Shown: piece by piece, positions 11,272 through 24,802 of the stretch
Layout of the letters: every line of letters starts with the position of its first letter
Numbering within the stretch: the stretch's first letter is position 1
NCBI GenBank assembly: GCA_033297075.1
Contig: MU858055.1
Coordinates: 310,001-374,000, forward strand
DNA from: Rhypophila decipiens
Taxonomy: Eukaryota; Ascomycota; Sordariomycetes; Sordariales; Naviculisporaceae
Direction of reading: 5' to 3'
DNA length: 64,000 nucleotides
The notes under the pieces: generated by a model
Database searches by the model: none
What the model was told of the DNA's origin: nothing
Seen by the model: the letters and a program-made list of their open reading frames with translations, nothing else
Translations under genes and position numbers: made by a program

Positions 11272-14200
11272 CTACGCCTCCTCGATTATCCCAGCTTCGC
11301 CGCCTCCTTCCTCTCGCCACTCGCGGCTCTTGCTCGTCAGCTTCTTGACACCGCTCACCCTACCGGCCCATAGGCTCTCAATAGGTGTGCGGAAAGTGAA
11401 TGCGCGCTGCGAGCTGATCACACCGATAGCTTGTAGAACAGCCTTGCGGCTGTCACGACCGAACACGGCTGGATGGTTGATCCATTCGAGGCTAGACTCC
11501 AACTCTGCATCGAGTGCCGCGACGGTATTGGCATCGATACCCGTGGTGGTGCCCATTGGGCCGAGACCAAGCCCGTCGTTGGATCGGGTGCGAGGTATTG
11601 ATGTCGGCGGCGCACTGGGGAAGTTAACGGCCGTAGGGGCCGCAGAGGTAGGCGAGGGCGAGTTTTTCCTGTCGGGTGTACCCGCAATAGTTGGCGAGGC
11701 ATCATTGGCTGGATGAGGCGTCGAAGGCTGTGATTTCGCAGACGGCATGGGCGGGACCGGAGGGAGGCCGCCCTTCCCGAGACCTTTCAATATAGATCTT
11801 GTTTCGTTCAACAAAGTGTGAGCGCGGTCGTGCTGACCCCTGCTCACCAAGGTCAGGGCGCGAGTGAGCATGTCTGAAGTCAGCAGTTCCATGCGCCGCT
11901 GCACAATATGCGGGTGCGGCGGGATAGGTGGCGAGTTGCCCCACGATTTCTTGGAACTCGATGCGGGCAGCATAGCGATGGCGAGGAGAGAGGGCCGCGT
12001 GTGCTGCGATGTGCCGTCCCGAAGAATATCGCCCCAGCTCAGCTCGGCTTGGATGAGAGGGACCTCTTCCACCGAGACGGTCCTCTGCTCGTCTGAGTCC
12101 ATTGGGCCTCCCAAGGCTTCTAGCCCTGAGACGATGTTGTCCCACGGGTCCTGAGGCAGCTGCTCCTGGGACGTGTTGTCTGGCATGATGACAAGCTGCA
12201 CCAGAATGTCTCTCTTGTCACCAAAGCGTAGATCACCGAGGGACGCCTCCGCGTCTCGGCCAGTCGCACGTTTCGTGATTTGAAGCGCCCCACTAATCTT
12301 GTGGAACTTGGCTGGTGATCCCTCGGGCAGTTTGAGCCTCAATTTGACGTTTTGATGAGACAAGGTCTGCATGGAGCCGAGACATCCAGCAAGACACTCC
12401 CGCAGCATCATCCAGTCCTTGACGTACGTGTACGAAGCCTTTGTACGCGTCGACAGCTCGATCATTGTGTCGGGCTTGTGCGTCATTCCTAGGCCGAACG
12501 AGTGGATGGTGATTTTGGCAGCTTCTGCTCGTGAGACGACAAAGTCGACACTGTCGGCATCTGAAGTCGATGCGTCGCTGATGAGCATAATCGTAGCAAT
12601 CGGGTTGTTGTACTTGCGGCCCATCAACAGATCCATGGCAACGTTTGCGCCCTCGACCACATCGGCCCGGTGGCTCTTTTGGCCCACGGGTTTGATCGAA
12701 TTGAGCACATTGCTCCAACCAGGCCATGCCTTGGTCGTCATGCCAACAATGGGCACGCCGCCGCCAGAGGAGCCAAAGGTCACCAGGCCCATGCGATCCC
12801 GCTCGCCCAGTGCTGCCACCATGAACCGGAGGGCGTCGCGTACCACGTTGATCTTGACCCCTTGCATTGACGCCGAGATTGGCACAACAACAACGACGTC
12901 GACGGGTACGTGCACCGAAGGTAACAGTGGGCTGCGGGCGAAGTTTGTGTATTCCGTCGGTGCAGTGGTGGCCGACTTTGCACCACCCCAAGACGAGGCG
13001 AGCGACGAGACGCGCTGGGGCCTGTTCGACCCCGAGTTCCTCTGCCAGTCCTCCTCGTCCGTCTCAGAGAATTCGCCGCGGTCATATTCGGGACTGCGAA
13101 TTGGGGACGTCTCGATGGCGTTCAGGTCCAGGAGTGCTTGTTGCCAGAGCTTGAGCTGGTTGCGGTTTTCAAAGCGGAGATGGAATTGGGGTAGCTCTGC
13201 CACCGACAGGCTAAGAGTCAGGATGTTTTCGTCGATTGTGCCCGTCTCAGACACTTCGTTGAGATGCTTTTTGATAAGGATAGACCCCTTGAGCGTGCAA
13301 CGCGTCGACTTCCTGGGCACGTTGTCCTCGTCCCATTGCGATTGCGCTGGCTGCGCATTCTTCTTTTCTTTTACGCAAATGAGCATCTCGGCGAATAAGA
13401 AACACTCCAACTCTTGCCACGAGACTTTGTCTTTGCCCACACGAAGCGTGCCATACAATCGAAGCTTGCCAAACCGGCTGAAATCCAGGCCATGCCAGTT
13501 ATCCACCCGACTCCGTAGATTCTCCGTCATCTCGTTGAGCACCTCGGGCGATTCATACGGGTAGAACCGAGGGGCGTTGTTCCTCGGAGGTGACAAGGCC
13601 CGTTGTTGAAACGAATCGTCCGGTCTTGCTGGTGTCATCGCAGGAGCCGTCTGTAGATCCTCGGGATCCGGCCGCCATTTGTTGTCCGGTACTTCAATCG
13701 TGACGAGACAGGTGAGCGTCTGTTGTTGGCGTGATCGGCTGATAGTCGGGAATTCGGATCGAACGGTCACGGTCGGTGCTGGGATCGGATTCCGGGACCC
13801 AGGACGAGGGCTGGTCAGCGAGGTTTCCATGGCTTGGACGTCGTAGTCGTGTCTTCTCGGCGGCCCGCTTTGGGTAGTCTCTGGGTAGCCTCCTGACGAG
13901 GCAACGCCCGTGGCACCTGTAGCCTCACTATCGCTCCGTGCATGTCTCGAGTTGCCTGTGTAGCGATCATTGGAGGACGGTGCTTCTCGACTGTCACGTA
14001 AACTGCCCCTTGGAGCTCCTTCGCGGGATGTATGCGATCCCATACCACCCCCCGGCCGGGCGCCGGAACCACGGCTTGGAGGCCGTCCATTCTGGTCTTC
14101 CCAGCCCTGTGATGATGAATGTGAAGGATGTGTTGGATGCGTTGGATGTGTTGGCGTCGGGGTGCCTGCCGACCTCGAGTCATTCACCGAGACCGACCGA

Positions 14201-14995
14201 ACCATGCTACTTATTTTTTCTAATCACCACCGTCAGCATTGAGATCCCAAGTAATGTACCGAATATGCTATTCTTACCAATATCGAGCACGTTTCCGCCC
14301 CGGCTGGTATCGAGGTGGAGCGGCGCATTGCACGTCGGACAGTACTGCGACTCGAACTCTCGGATAAACTCGTAGAAACAAGCCTCATGAGACACATGTG
14401 TGCAAGAAAACTGAAGGATCCTCTCTCCTCGCAGAGTGTGTTCCAGCGGCTCCTCGCAAACAGCGCACTCGCTCCCAACAAATGTGCGCTCCCTGCGCGA
14501 TCGGGTTCGGTCTGAATTCATGATGCTCGATGTTATTGTCCTGGAATTACTCCCCCGCGAGTTTCCCGATCCGATAGAGGCGTTGGAACGATGTGATGCT
14601 GCTCGAAAAGGTCCGGAGGCGGTCGAGCCTGTTTGTGGGCACGGGTTAGTATGCCGTGATCCATTCAGAGGTTGAGGATGGCTGGTGACAATCCAGCCGG
14701 ATAGCAAACAAGCTGTACCTCACAAACCACGCCAACAAGCAAGGAGCACTAGAGGGGACCTACCTTTTTCTGAGTATGGGGCTCCGGCGTATGGTCTCGC
14801 AGCGCTGCTGCTAGAGTAGTTGGAGTAGTTTGGCCGGTCAAAGTCTGTTCTCCACGCGCCGGCGCCACCTGAGTGTGTGGGAGAGTCGAGACCAAGTAAG
14901 CCTAGCTCTGTAAGCGTAGACTCTTGGACGTCACGCCCCCTACTGCGCTTTTCCTTTGCAAAACCTGATTTCGAGTGGTGCGATCTGCTAAACAT
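11272..14995 (-). CDS. RING-H2 / PH / VWA protein, Far1/Ste5-like scaffold candidate
   Basis: In transcript order the exons are 14995..14764, 14628..14278 and 14219..11272, giving 1176 aa. The introns are 135 and 58 nt and the junction codons restore YSEKGSTAS and VLDIEKISS. Visible domains are a Ser-rich N-terminus; a RING-H2 finger at about 132-177 (C132, C135, C153, H155, H158, C161, C174, C177); a disordered His/Pro/Ser stretch; a PH-like domain at about 445-561; and a von Willebrand A domain at about 630-825. The same order RING-H2, PH, VWA is known from the yeast pheromone scaffolds Far1 and Ste5 and their relatives in other fungi, so a role as signalling scaffold is inferred. The VWA metal-site motif DxSxS reads PISAS (641-645), so the first Asp is lost. 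The gene could instead be a RING E3 ligase of other function. Confidence 0.8.
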
Positions 14996-17900
14996 GTGGA
15001 TGGAGGGCGCTGGAACCACGATATGGGTATGGGATGGTCAAGTGAGTTGCGCAAGGCCCACCCAGAGCCAAGAGAGCGAAGGAATAGGTTTTGCTTGACG
15101 TGATCAGGCAACGGGTAACCAATAGGACGCTTGTTCCTTACCCGGGGGATCTTGCTGGATGTTGGCCAGTATCTATATCAGACTGGACGGCGTCGTTCCC
15201 GTCCCGCTGTGCGCCTACCCAGAATGGAGGCGTTGCACAATCTTGGGTCAATCCTTTGGAGCGTTGTTTCAGGCGCCGTATCAACAATGCAGAGCCAGGG
15301 CCAAGGGGTTGGGGCAGGGCATCATCACGCTGCGTCAGAAGGATAAATAGCAATCAAGTGTCGATTTGGTGATATTTCCGCGAGCTCAATTGTCAGGTTG
15401 AAAATAGTTGGTTGTGGTTGCTTCGGAGGAAAATTTGATCTTGGTTGGGAAACAGGTCGGTCTTGGTCAGATGGGCATCGCGAGCCTTTCGCTCACCTTG
15501 GCTTAGATAGGACCTAAGATGAGGTGGGAAAAAAGGGGGGTGGGCTGCGAGAGAACTGGCGCCTGCTGTCCGTATTGGTCGGTACGGTACCGTACGGATA
15601 CTCGGTAGCGATATAAGTGTATGGCTGGTTGATGGTTCAGTCACCGTTCCCTGATGTCTGATGTCGCCTTGGATGGTCGGTTCACTGCAAGGCGGAATCG
15701 CAAATAAATTGTCCCTTGAGTCGGTCAAGATGAATTTTGATTGAGATGATCCCAGACTGTCCTGTCGTTTCGACGTCCAATGCTGCCATGTGCCGACTGC
15801 GCCAGAAGCCCGCTCCAAGATAAAACGGGAGGGATTGGTGTTTTGCCTTCCAAGTTCTTCTTTTCCGCGTCCCTTTCTTGTTTCGATCCAGACGATGGGC
15901 GATTCCTTTGGTGGGAGATTTCTGCAGCGCAACGGCGTGAACGATAACTCTGCGGGCTTTGCACGGAACGAACGTCCTGCACGTCGGTGGCCAACGGCTA
16001 GGAAGGTCCTGATTCTCTTCCAGAAACCCAACGGTGATGGTCGTCGTCGCTCCCTGCCAGTACTGAACAATACAGTACAATTCGTCAGGGGGTTCACAGG
16101 AAACGATACCGAGTATAGTGTACTGGTAGCAGCACAAATATCCGGAATAAGCAAAGCAGTTCAGAAGAAAAAAAGGAGACGAGACCACGGGAAAATTGGG
16201 GCCTGCAGGATGTTTTATTGACTGCTTTGGTTCGCATCAAGTTCCCCGGGCACACATTGCAACATCACGCCAGGACAGTGGGGGGCTGTAATGAAGACAG
16301 AGACCCCAAGAAATGAAGATTCCGCCATGGCAGAAGCAGGGGAAGGAAGGGGGGAATTGGAAGTCTTGTGGTGCGGGTCACCAGTCATCTGGGTCGGTGG
16401 GTGGCCAAGCCAGAATGTCGTCGACTACGACATCAGCCCTGTCCCTGCACCCTGCTCCCCTGTTCTGGTGGAATTGACCGGGTTGTGGTGCTTTTGCACT
16501 AGCGATAACCTGCAAGGGGTGGCAATTGGGCAATTGGCTTTTGTGCACGGTGGGGTTCTGCTGTTAGTGCACGGAATCGACTGGAAATTTGAAAATGGGA
16601 AGGAACACCAAGAACGAGGGGCCAAGTGAAGCAAGTTTGGATATTTCGTGCCTGACAGATTGGAAGTCTTGCTGATGATGGGGCTCGGAGACAGCTTCTC
16701 AGATGGATCATGGAGGTGAGGGCGCAATTCATTCTTCCCCGGGGTGTATCAAAGCCTCGAGAGCAAACTTCCGGGTATCGCTCGGAAGCGTAAGGAGAGC
16801 GATACCGTGTTGTACCCCGTACAGTCTGGAATCCTGGATCGCGATTCTGCACCGATGGGAGATGCTGTGTTCATGGAACCAGACTCTGTTTCCTCACACA
16901 GAGCTCTCGTCAAGAAAGACAAAGCAGTTCCTGCCACCATATGGATCCCCTCTCTTCATCTGCGTGCTCCATCCTAGCACCACAAAACCATGCAATATTA
17001 TCTCTGTGCCCCCTCGGTGGCATCATCGCAGGCCGGTCATGTTCCCTCCTCCTTGTTTTTCAGTCCTCCGTTTCTTCTCTCCGCGAAGAAGAAAAGGCAC
17101 AGCCAAGAAATGATTGGCCGTTCGAGAACCTGGATGGATCGGCCGCAGAGGAAGGAGCCGCGGGTGCTCGTCTGTCTCGCCGTTGCCATTGGATAAAATT
17201 ATGTTTTGCACTACGGCACATGCGCACAGCAGTTCGACTGCATACACTATAGCAAGGTATGCACCGAAAGTTGCACTATGACTAAGGTAAAGTCGATACG
17301 GACTATCAAGGATTCAACGACGCTCCCACATCTGTTTTTTACGCCGTTAGCTTTCGAGATAGGTAACAGAGGTACGGACCGGAGCATGCTCAAACCGATC
17401 CGATCGTGGAATACGCCAGCAATGAGCAAAGCAACTTTTACAGTCAAGTCCAAGCCCCAAGTTTCCTTACCATTTTGAGAGCCGGTATCCGACTATCCTG
17501 CCCTTTTCGGCGTCTTTCAAGATCACCTCCTCGCAGTGGATTTGCACGAATCCATGCCCTAACCACTTGCGAGAAGTGTGAACAGGGTGTTCGCGGAAAC
17601 AGTGTCGATCTTGGACCGATTGCCATGGGCAGCACGTGGCTGTCATCTTTTGAGCATGGGATGCACATGTACCGTACAGAACAATTTCCGTATTCTCATC
17701 GCCCAATTACGTACGGTACTCCTCATTGATGCTACCGGGCTCCATTTGACTTCAGTGCTCCACCCCACGAGTGAAAAGGCCGGGCGTTGGCGATGGCATC
17801 TACCGGTATGGAGTCGTCCAATTTGTTCTCGATGAATGGAAGATTGCAATAGCCTCTGTTAGCCGCTGTTGCCGATAAAAGACCCCATCTGTTCGGGAGA

Positions 17901-20900
17901 AAACGTCGAGACGCCACCGGTAACGGTTCTTGTCAAGTCTTGAACGTGGAGATAAAAACTCAGCCTCGCCGTTTCGAAATTGGACCCCGTACAAAGAGAA
18001 GCGGATGCTGGACGGAGAGAGCTTGGTGACACCGTGCCCCCGCTGGTCAACTCGAGTTAGGCTCTGTGCGCAAAGGAGCAATTCCGGGATTCCTAAGATC
18101 CAAACTCGACTTGGTATCGAGCTCGCTTGGCTCTCCACAGCTTCCCGTAGCTGATAAGTCACTGGAGACCGAGAGGACAGTGCCCCGGGGCTATTCCGTA
18201 TCAGACGCCAGCAAACGCTATGAAGAACGACAGTCTTGCTTGTTTTGGCTTCAAGAGTCAAGATCTTCAATCCAACTGCCGCTGACTTTGAGGGTGGCTT
18301 GCTTTCGTTTCTGTGTGCAACGACGACGATAGCACCAGGAGCAGCCCGGAGAACCTCACCTGATAACGATGAACTGCCCTCAGTCTGGGCAGAGTATCCG
18401 TGCGCGTCAGACCAATGGCAGTTGCTGGTTTCCGTCAAGCCGTCCCCAGAAACTGACGAAATGCAGATCTGGCTGAAGAATGTCAAGAGAAAACTTGTTG
18501 ACCGCGTCCCCGGTGTGTGTGGCTGTGCGTTAAATCGAATGCATGACAGGCCATAGCGACCAATTGGCTTGGGTCTGGTCCTCGATGCTTGCCGTGTAAG
18601 TCGAGGTTTGGTGGTCAATGCGGAGCAAGATGGTGTCCAAGGGCAAGTGAGTCTTGTAGGATCTGTGACCCTGACCGGCGGGACGATGATGCCGATAATG
18701 ATGGAAGGGGGACAGAGAGTGCTCTCCTTTCCATCTCGACGGTCGAGTTTTGGTTCTAGGTTTGAGATCTGGCATGAACAAAGCAATTGGGAGTTTGGGC
18801 TCCTGGAAAAAGGAAAGACGTGTAAGAGAAACGCGGCGAAGGGGCTGAAGAAGCCGGTTCGCGATAGGTGCAAAGCTTTGTCATGGGCACTACGGTAAAG
18901 GCGTGCATTCCACAGTAAAGTACGTACAGTACCACGGACTGATACTTGAACAGCATTCCAGCGCCCACACGTGCGCGTTTGGGGTTTCGTGGTTCCGAAT
19001 CTCTGGTTCTGGTGGAATAAATTCGAGTTTCTGTCCGTGTACCGACGTCCACTACCGAAACCTAAAATCGTTCAGAGCAAGAGCCACGTCTATTTATGCC
19101 CTATACCGGCGACTTACTAAACTGAGGAATTACGAACTCTATTTGAGACCATTGGCACCCAAAGCACCTTCCTCTCAACCACAGGGCACGACTGTGTGAC
19201 AGTTCAGCTCATTAAGTGCCTCTTCCACAACTACGGGTAACCAGCAACATCATCCAATGTCCAGAGTGTATAACAAATCGATATACTGTAGGTAAATCAA
19301 TCACTTCCATTTTAATCACTCCCGCCTCTTTCTTCATCTGCCCCTGGGCAGGCATCATGGATACATAGAATCAAATCGACTTGAAGAGTCCTGACAACGA
19401 AGCAGATCCAAAGGACTTGCTCAATCGAAGCTAGAGGACGGTTTTGATTGGATATCCTTCCCGCGCCGATCAAACGGCTACTTCCATTAAGGTTCTTTCC
19501 TCAATGCCGCAAACATGAACCGTCAACTGACGACGGCATTTTCTTTTCACCAGTTAGTTTGCGCCCCAAATCAACAGGACTTGATCCTCGACAGGTGATC
19601 CGCGGTTATCATGATGACTGATCGTCGAGAAGCCGTCCCGTTGGAATCGATGAACATAAATCGCCGACGTTGTTAGTCACCTCAGTCGTCGACAATGCCA
19701 AGGCAAAGATCTCGGCCCCTGGGCAAGGACCCCGACTGGTTCGCCATCTCTGGTCCTCGATCAGTCTTTCAGCCAATACGGTGCTGTTACAAAAGCATAG
19801 AATCATCCGAGTGCAACCTCTCTCACAGTCTTGCCTGTGAATGTCACAGTGTCATGCACTTTCTGGGGTTGAGTGACACCCATGTAACGTCCTGACCGTT
19901 ATGATACACGCAATTTGAGCAAGTTTGGTGGCTTTACCCGTACAGAGTTGTGTATTGGTACCTGGAGGCTGGTAAACTGAGTACGTGATTGAACGGCGAG
20001 ACTGAGTCCTACGGCACTGGGAGTACACGGAAAGTCCAATTGGTCACGACTGTACCCTCGCCCTCCCCTCTGGTGCTTGCTGCTTTCTGTTTCATCAATC
20101 CTGATGACGATCTCAAACAAAAACGTTTTAACCAAGATTATCAGCGCGCGGCGCAAGGCACGGACCCGAGAAGTCGTCAACTCACCATGTTCTAAGGACC
20201 TCGTGGGTGTTCTTGTCTAAGGATACGATCCTCCTCCATCCAAATGAGACGCACTCAGCTTGAATATCTTTTCTCGTCTTCAGTAGCCTATCAAGGGGCC
20301 GAGGCAGTTTTTTATCGAAAAAATTCGTCCAACGAGATCCAATGAAGCTCTCGTTTTAGAATCTTGAGAGCCTATTGCCGAGGAAGTACCAAGGCGACAT
20401 ACGTATCTGATCCGCGCCAATACTATACGCTGTGTACGAATGCCGCAGAAGCATCATGTATTCCTGTCTAGCGATTGCAACCAAATGACCATCTCGACAC
20501 TGCAGTGGCGCCGGCGTCAGTGGCAGCTCCCGGAAGTAATGAGGAGTCAGGGCGACATACGGGTTACACATATTCACACCTCGCCTCCCACTTTTCATGC
20601 CAGCATATGTCCTTGGCTTTCGTCTAGATACTTGCGGTGAAGGTCATATGGCAGCATTTCCCCGCCCTGGGAAAGAAAGAGGGTTTTGAGTTCTGATATC
20701 GCGATGATACTTTGACAAGCGGGTCCCACGTTCGTCACTCCGGATTCAGGGGTGGTCTTGTTTCCCGGAGGCCGGCCATTGTTACAAACATCGACCCCGG
20801 GCTACGGAACTATACTCACATCTTCACATTCTCTTCACATTGAATTTGGAAATTTCTTGTGCTCAACATTGAATAAACCCTCGGATCAACATTTTCCTTA

Positions 20901-22696
20901 TCAAGACTGGATAACCCGTCCAGCTGCCATGGTTCAGGTCCGATCAAGCCCACATATGTGGTAACTTGCCTCCAAATTGAGGGACATATAACAACAGGAG
21001 GCCAAAGCGTATGCTTATTACATTATTGCGACCTTCTGACCATGGCTCGGAAAGGAGCAAAGACAAATTGCGACCCTCGCACGTCCATAACATTGTAACC
21101 TCTTAATTCGCTATCGCTGGTTCGAGGTCACGGTACGCTGAGCCAAAGGATTCACTTTGCGAGCTTGCATTTGGCCCTATCAACGGCCAAACGTACCTGA
21201 TCTTGATTTCTTCTGGCGGTTTAATGAAAAGCTTTTGCGGGTTACCTGCAAACGATACTTGGTTCAATGGTACGATACTCCATAACACTACTTTGAGTAT
21301 TGCACGTGTATGTAGGATCGATGGATGAATGGATGGTACTGTAACTACGGCGGCTACGGTGGTTCTTGTCCTGATATCTCCTTTGTTGCTATGGAGCACA
21401 AGCGCAGCCTGGAGAACCTGGTATTCATTTGAACGGTCAAGTTGCAACGGTCAAGTTCTTGCTTTCATTTTCGTCTTTGTTGCCCGACGATGCTGGGGTC
21501 GGAAACTCCACGCTGGTTCTGATATGACAGGAGGAATGGAATGACTCTATGGCCTCAATCAACTGAAGAGTTGGTTGTGGGAGTGGACAAGAGTAAGTTG
21601 TGAAGTTCGGGATAACTCAAACACTTGGTATTTTCCGGAAAGGTACATATCAATGTACGGGGTATTGTCTGGTAGAGGCGGGGAGGAACGGGAAACCCTT
21701 TCGACTGCCTCAAAATAAATATGCCGTACGATCATAAATCGAAGTTGACCCTGAGCTAACGGTGAAACAAAAACTGGCATTTGACACCGACGGTTGTTAA
21801 CTCACAGGTGTTAATATTTTGTACAGTGAGACGAGATGTACCACCGAGGCCGGGGGAAAGCGGCAATCGGCGGATCAACCGTGTCTCGGAAGGCTGGTTG
21901 GTTGGTGGAGAATTCCCGCCTGAGAATTTTTATCAGATCATCAGATAATCTACAGCCAATCAGATCGTTGGATCTCTACCCCTTGGCTGGGTTTTGTGGG
22001 GGCGTTCAACGCCCGTTCCCGCAAGCCTTACCAAACTGGTGGGCTGTTCATCCTGACCCCTCCTTTTTGAATCATGTTCCTTTTATGATTTGAGAATGAA
22101 CGATATGTTGAGAACCGGGTTTCCTGTTCGATTGGGTTTTTCTTATTCCGTAATAAAATGAATGCCAAACTTTGAGCTTGAAACAGCTCAGCCCAGTCAT
22201 TTCCGTTTCCGAGTGCCGCCAGCTGAAGTGAGTCGAGGAGGCGGTGCAGATGACCTGCCTGACTCCAGACCAAGACCGTCAGGTGTACCTCCCTCCCGTT
22301 TTATACCGACCTCGCTGCTCCTTGAAAACTTACCTCATGTCACAACTATTCGGCCAACTTGGCATTCACTCCCAGCCTTCTTGCCGGAGAGGATCGGGTT
22401 GCTAGGCCTTTAAGAAATAGCCTTGGCTCTCGTGATGTTCTCTGACAAGTCACCTCAACTTGTCTAATATAGTTTCGACATATCAGGACTTGGGCTGCGA
22501 GTTAACGCCGTCTTCGATATTCCGCTTCCGTTTCTCACGTTTTTGTGTCGCAGTCTAGCAAATTCGAATACCTATCGGCAGGTGGGCTGTAAAGACGGAC
22601 TCTCCTACTCGAGTCAGTTCAGAGTGGTCGTCAACGTTCATCCGGTTCTCTCACTTTGCCTCCTCAAAAAATCACATTCATGAGGCCACCGCCAAC
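14996..22696. other. Long gene-free interval (7.7 kb)
   Basis: No frame in this interval has both an ATG start and recognisable protein features. The longest open stretches (15393-16154 and 17800-18873, minus) lack domains, and the second has no ATG at its start. The interval should hold the promoters of the divergent RING/VWA and siderophore genes and may carry non-coding RNA or decayed sequence. A 14-bp palindrome GTACGGTACCGTAC is at 15582-15595. Iron-type GATA sites are near 21.94 kb. Confidence 0.5.
21932..21960. promoter_or_regulatory. Tandem GATA motifs (SreA/Fep1 type) plus CCAAT box upstream of siderophore transporter
   Basis: ATCAGATAA at 21940-21948 matches the fungal iron-repressor consensus ATCWGATAA exactly. 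It directly follows the near copy ATCAGATCA at 21932-21940. A CCAAT box, the target of the Hap complex that works with HapX in iron starvation, sits at 21956-21960. The cluster lies about 750 bp before the transporter start codon. Use in iron regulation is inferred from the match and the gene's role. Confidence 0.55.
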
Positions 22697-24802
22697 ATGA
22701 GTGATATATTTTACGACCGCTCGTCCTCTTACATATTACCACCGGCAGACTCAACAACACCTCTTCTCTCGAGACTTAATAATGACACATCCCAGAAAAC
22801 AGCGCCAGAAACTCCAGACTATAAGGATCTGGAGACGCAGGAGGGTCTTGAAGATACCAACGACCAGCTTTCGGATGACATGAGCCGCATCGAGGATCTC
22901 TTGTCAACATGGTCAAAATGGGGTCTGACTGTCGCATACATGAGGTATGTTTCTGTCGTCTCAGTCTTATTTCTATGCAACGCTCATTCCAGGCCCTTGG
23001 GTCTATTTACATCATTTCCCCAGACGCTAACATGGCTGAATGTAAAGTATATTCCTCATGGCTTTTACGACGTCCCTTGAAGGGCAAGTCACATATGCCT
23101 TGACGGCTTTCGCGACCAGTTCATTCAACAACCACTCGTTGCTTTCCACCGTCTATGTCGTCCAAAGCGTCGTGAATGGTATGTAGTCTCTCTCTCTCAT
23201 GTTTATAGGCCCCATGTGGTCCATCCACTGACAGAATCCTTCAATTACCTAGCTGTCATCAAACCGCCAATGGCAAAAGTAGCAGACGTCTTCGGCCGTC
23301 TAGAGGCCTTTAGCATTTCGGTCTTCCTCTGCGTACTGGGCTACATCCTGATGGCTTCGTCACAAAACATTGAGACCTACGCATCCGCCCAGATATTCTA
23401 CTCGGCCGGTTTGACGGGCTTGCAAATCCTCCAGCAGGTGTTCATCGCTGATACGAGCAGCTTCCTCAACCGAGCCCTGTTTTCCAGTCTACCCGATAGC
23501 CCTTTCCTAGTTACCGTCTGGACTGGCCCAGCCATTGCCTCCGCCATCCTCACAACTTCCACTTGGCGCTGGGGCTACGGAATATGGGCCATCATCCTCC
23601 CGGTGGCGTTTGTACCGCTAGCACTTTGTTTATTCTTTAGCAACCGCAAGGCTCAGAGAAAGGGTCCTGTCAAGACGAGGATCCCATCTCTCCAGCCAAA
23701 TCCGCCTAAAGCAGCCAAATCGTCATCGACATCCCTCCTCCACGATCTCGACATAATCGGAACCCTTCTCCTTTCGGGCGGTCTGTCACTCTTCCTCCTC
23801 CCACTCACTCTTGTTTCGCACTCTTCGGCCGGCTGGTCCGACATTCGAATCCAAAGCATGATCGTCCTCGGCATCATCCTCTTGATCCTCTTTCCAATAT
23901 GGGAATCCCGACCTTCCCTGGCTCCTCACCCCCTCCTACCACTGGTCTTGCTCAAATCGCGGACATTCGTGGCAGGCTGTCTACTCGGCTTCTTCTACTT
24001 TATGATCTTTTATATTGCCGTCCAGCCGTACTTTTACTCCTACCTCCTCGTTGCTTTGAACCTGCCCGTAAGTCGAGCAGGCCAGATTACGCAAACCTTC
24101 TCCTTCGCGAGCACCATAGCCGCGCTGCTTGTTTCCCTCGGGATCCGTCAGACCGGCTCAGCACATCTCAAACTCAGGCCATTTATCTTGCTCGGCGCGG
24201 GGCTGTACACACTTGCCATTGCCATCTTGATATGTACCAGAACTCGGGAGGCCACAGCGGGCAGTCTTTTCGCAGCCCAGGGGATCTTGGGTGCTGGAGC
24301 AGGACTGATGCACGTCGTCACGCAGCTCATTGTACAGGCTAGTTGTGGGACGAATAAAGCGTACGTGGGCGTTGCTACCGCGGCCTTTCTGACTCTGGTC
24401 GAAGTAGGAGGCGCGGTTGGGGCAGCGCTCTCCGGGGCTGTTTGGGGGAGAGTATTGCCTGGTCGGCTGAGGCTTTATTTACCCGAGGGTGTGAAGGACA
24501 GGGCGGGGGAGATATTTTCAAGTGTAAAAGTCGCGAGGAGCTTTGAGTGGGGGAGTTTGGAAAGGGAGGCGATTGGACGATCTTATCAGGAGACTGTTAC
24601 TGTTTTGTTGTGGATTGCTTTGGGGCTGTGTCTACCGCTTCTGGCGGTTGTTTGGTTGATTCCGAGGGATTATGGGTTGGGTGCTGTTGACGGTGAGGTT
24701 GACGGTCCGGTGATGGAGGAGAGAGCGGTTGCGGCTGATATTGAGGGTGATGATGATAAATCGCCATTGTTGGGGAACCCTTCCTTTGGGGATCAGCGTT
24801 GA
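22697..24802 (+). CDS. Siderophore iron transporter, MFS family (Mir/Sit/Arn type)
   Basis: This is a plasma-membrane or vesicle H+ symporter for ferric siderophores of the fungal UMF subfamily. Exons are 22697..22944, 23048..23178 and 23253..24802, giving 642 aa, which fits the family. The splices restore YMRSIFLMAFTTSLEGQ and QSVVNAVIKPPMAKVAD. The hydrophilic N-terminus of about 75 residues is followed by about 14 hydrophobic segments. Conserved features are TSLEGQVTYALTAFATSSF, the KVADVFGRLEAF loop after the second segment, QIFYSAGLTGLQIL and YFYSYLLVALNL. The C-terminal tail carries an acidic DDDKSPLLG stretch. GATA-type sites upstream suggest repression by iron. It is convergent with the saccharopine-dehydrogenase-like gene. 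The substrate siderophore cannot be told from sequence. Confidence 0.92.

Noticed and set aside
15393..16154. 253-codon open frame on the minus strand
   Set aside because: It has no domain, no splice-supported extension and no hydrophobic or structural pattern. It probably lies in the leader or promoter of the RING/VWA gene.
17800..18873. 357-codon open frame on the minus strand
   Set aside because: It opens with TTG rather than ATG, has no recognisable domain, and its composition is Ser/Arg/Pro-rich as in chance frames of this DNA.
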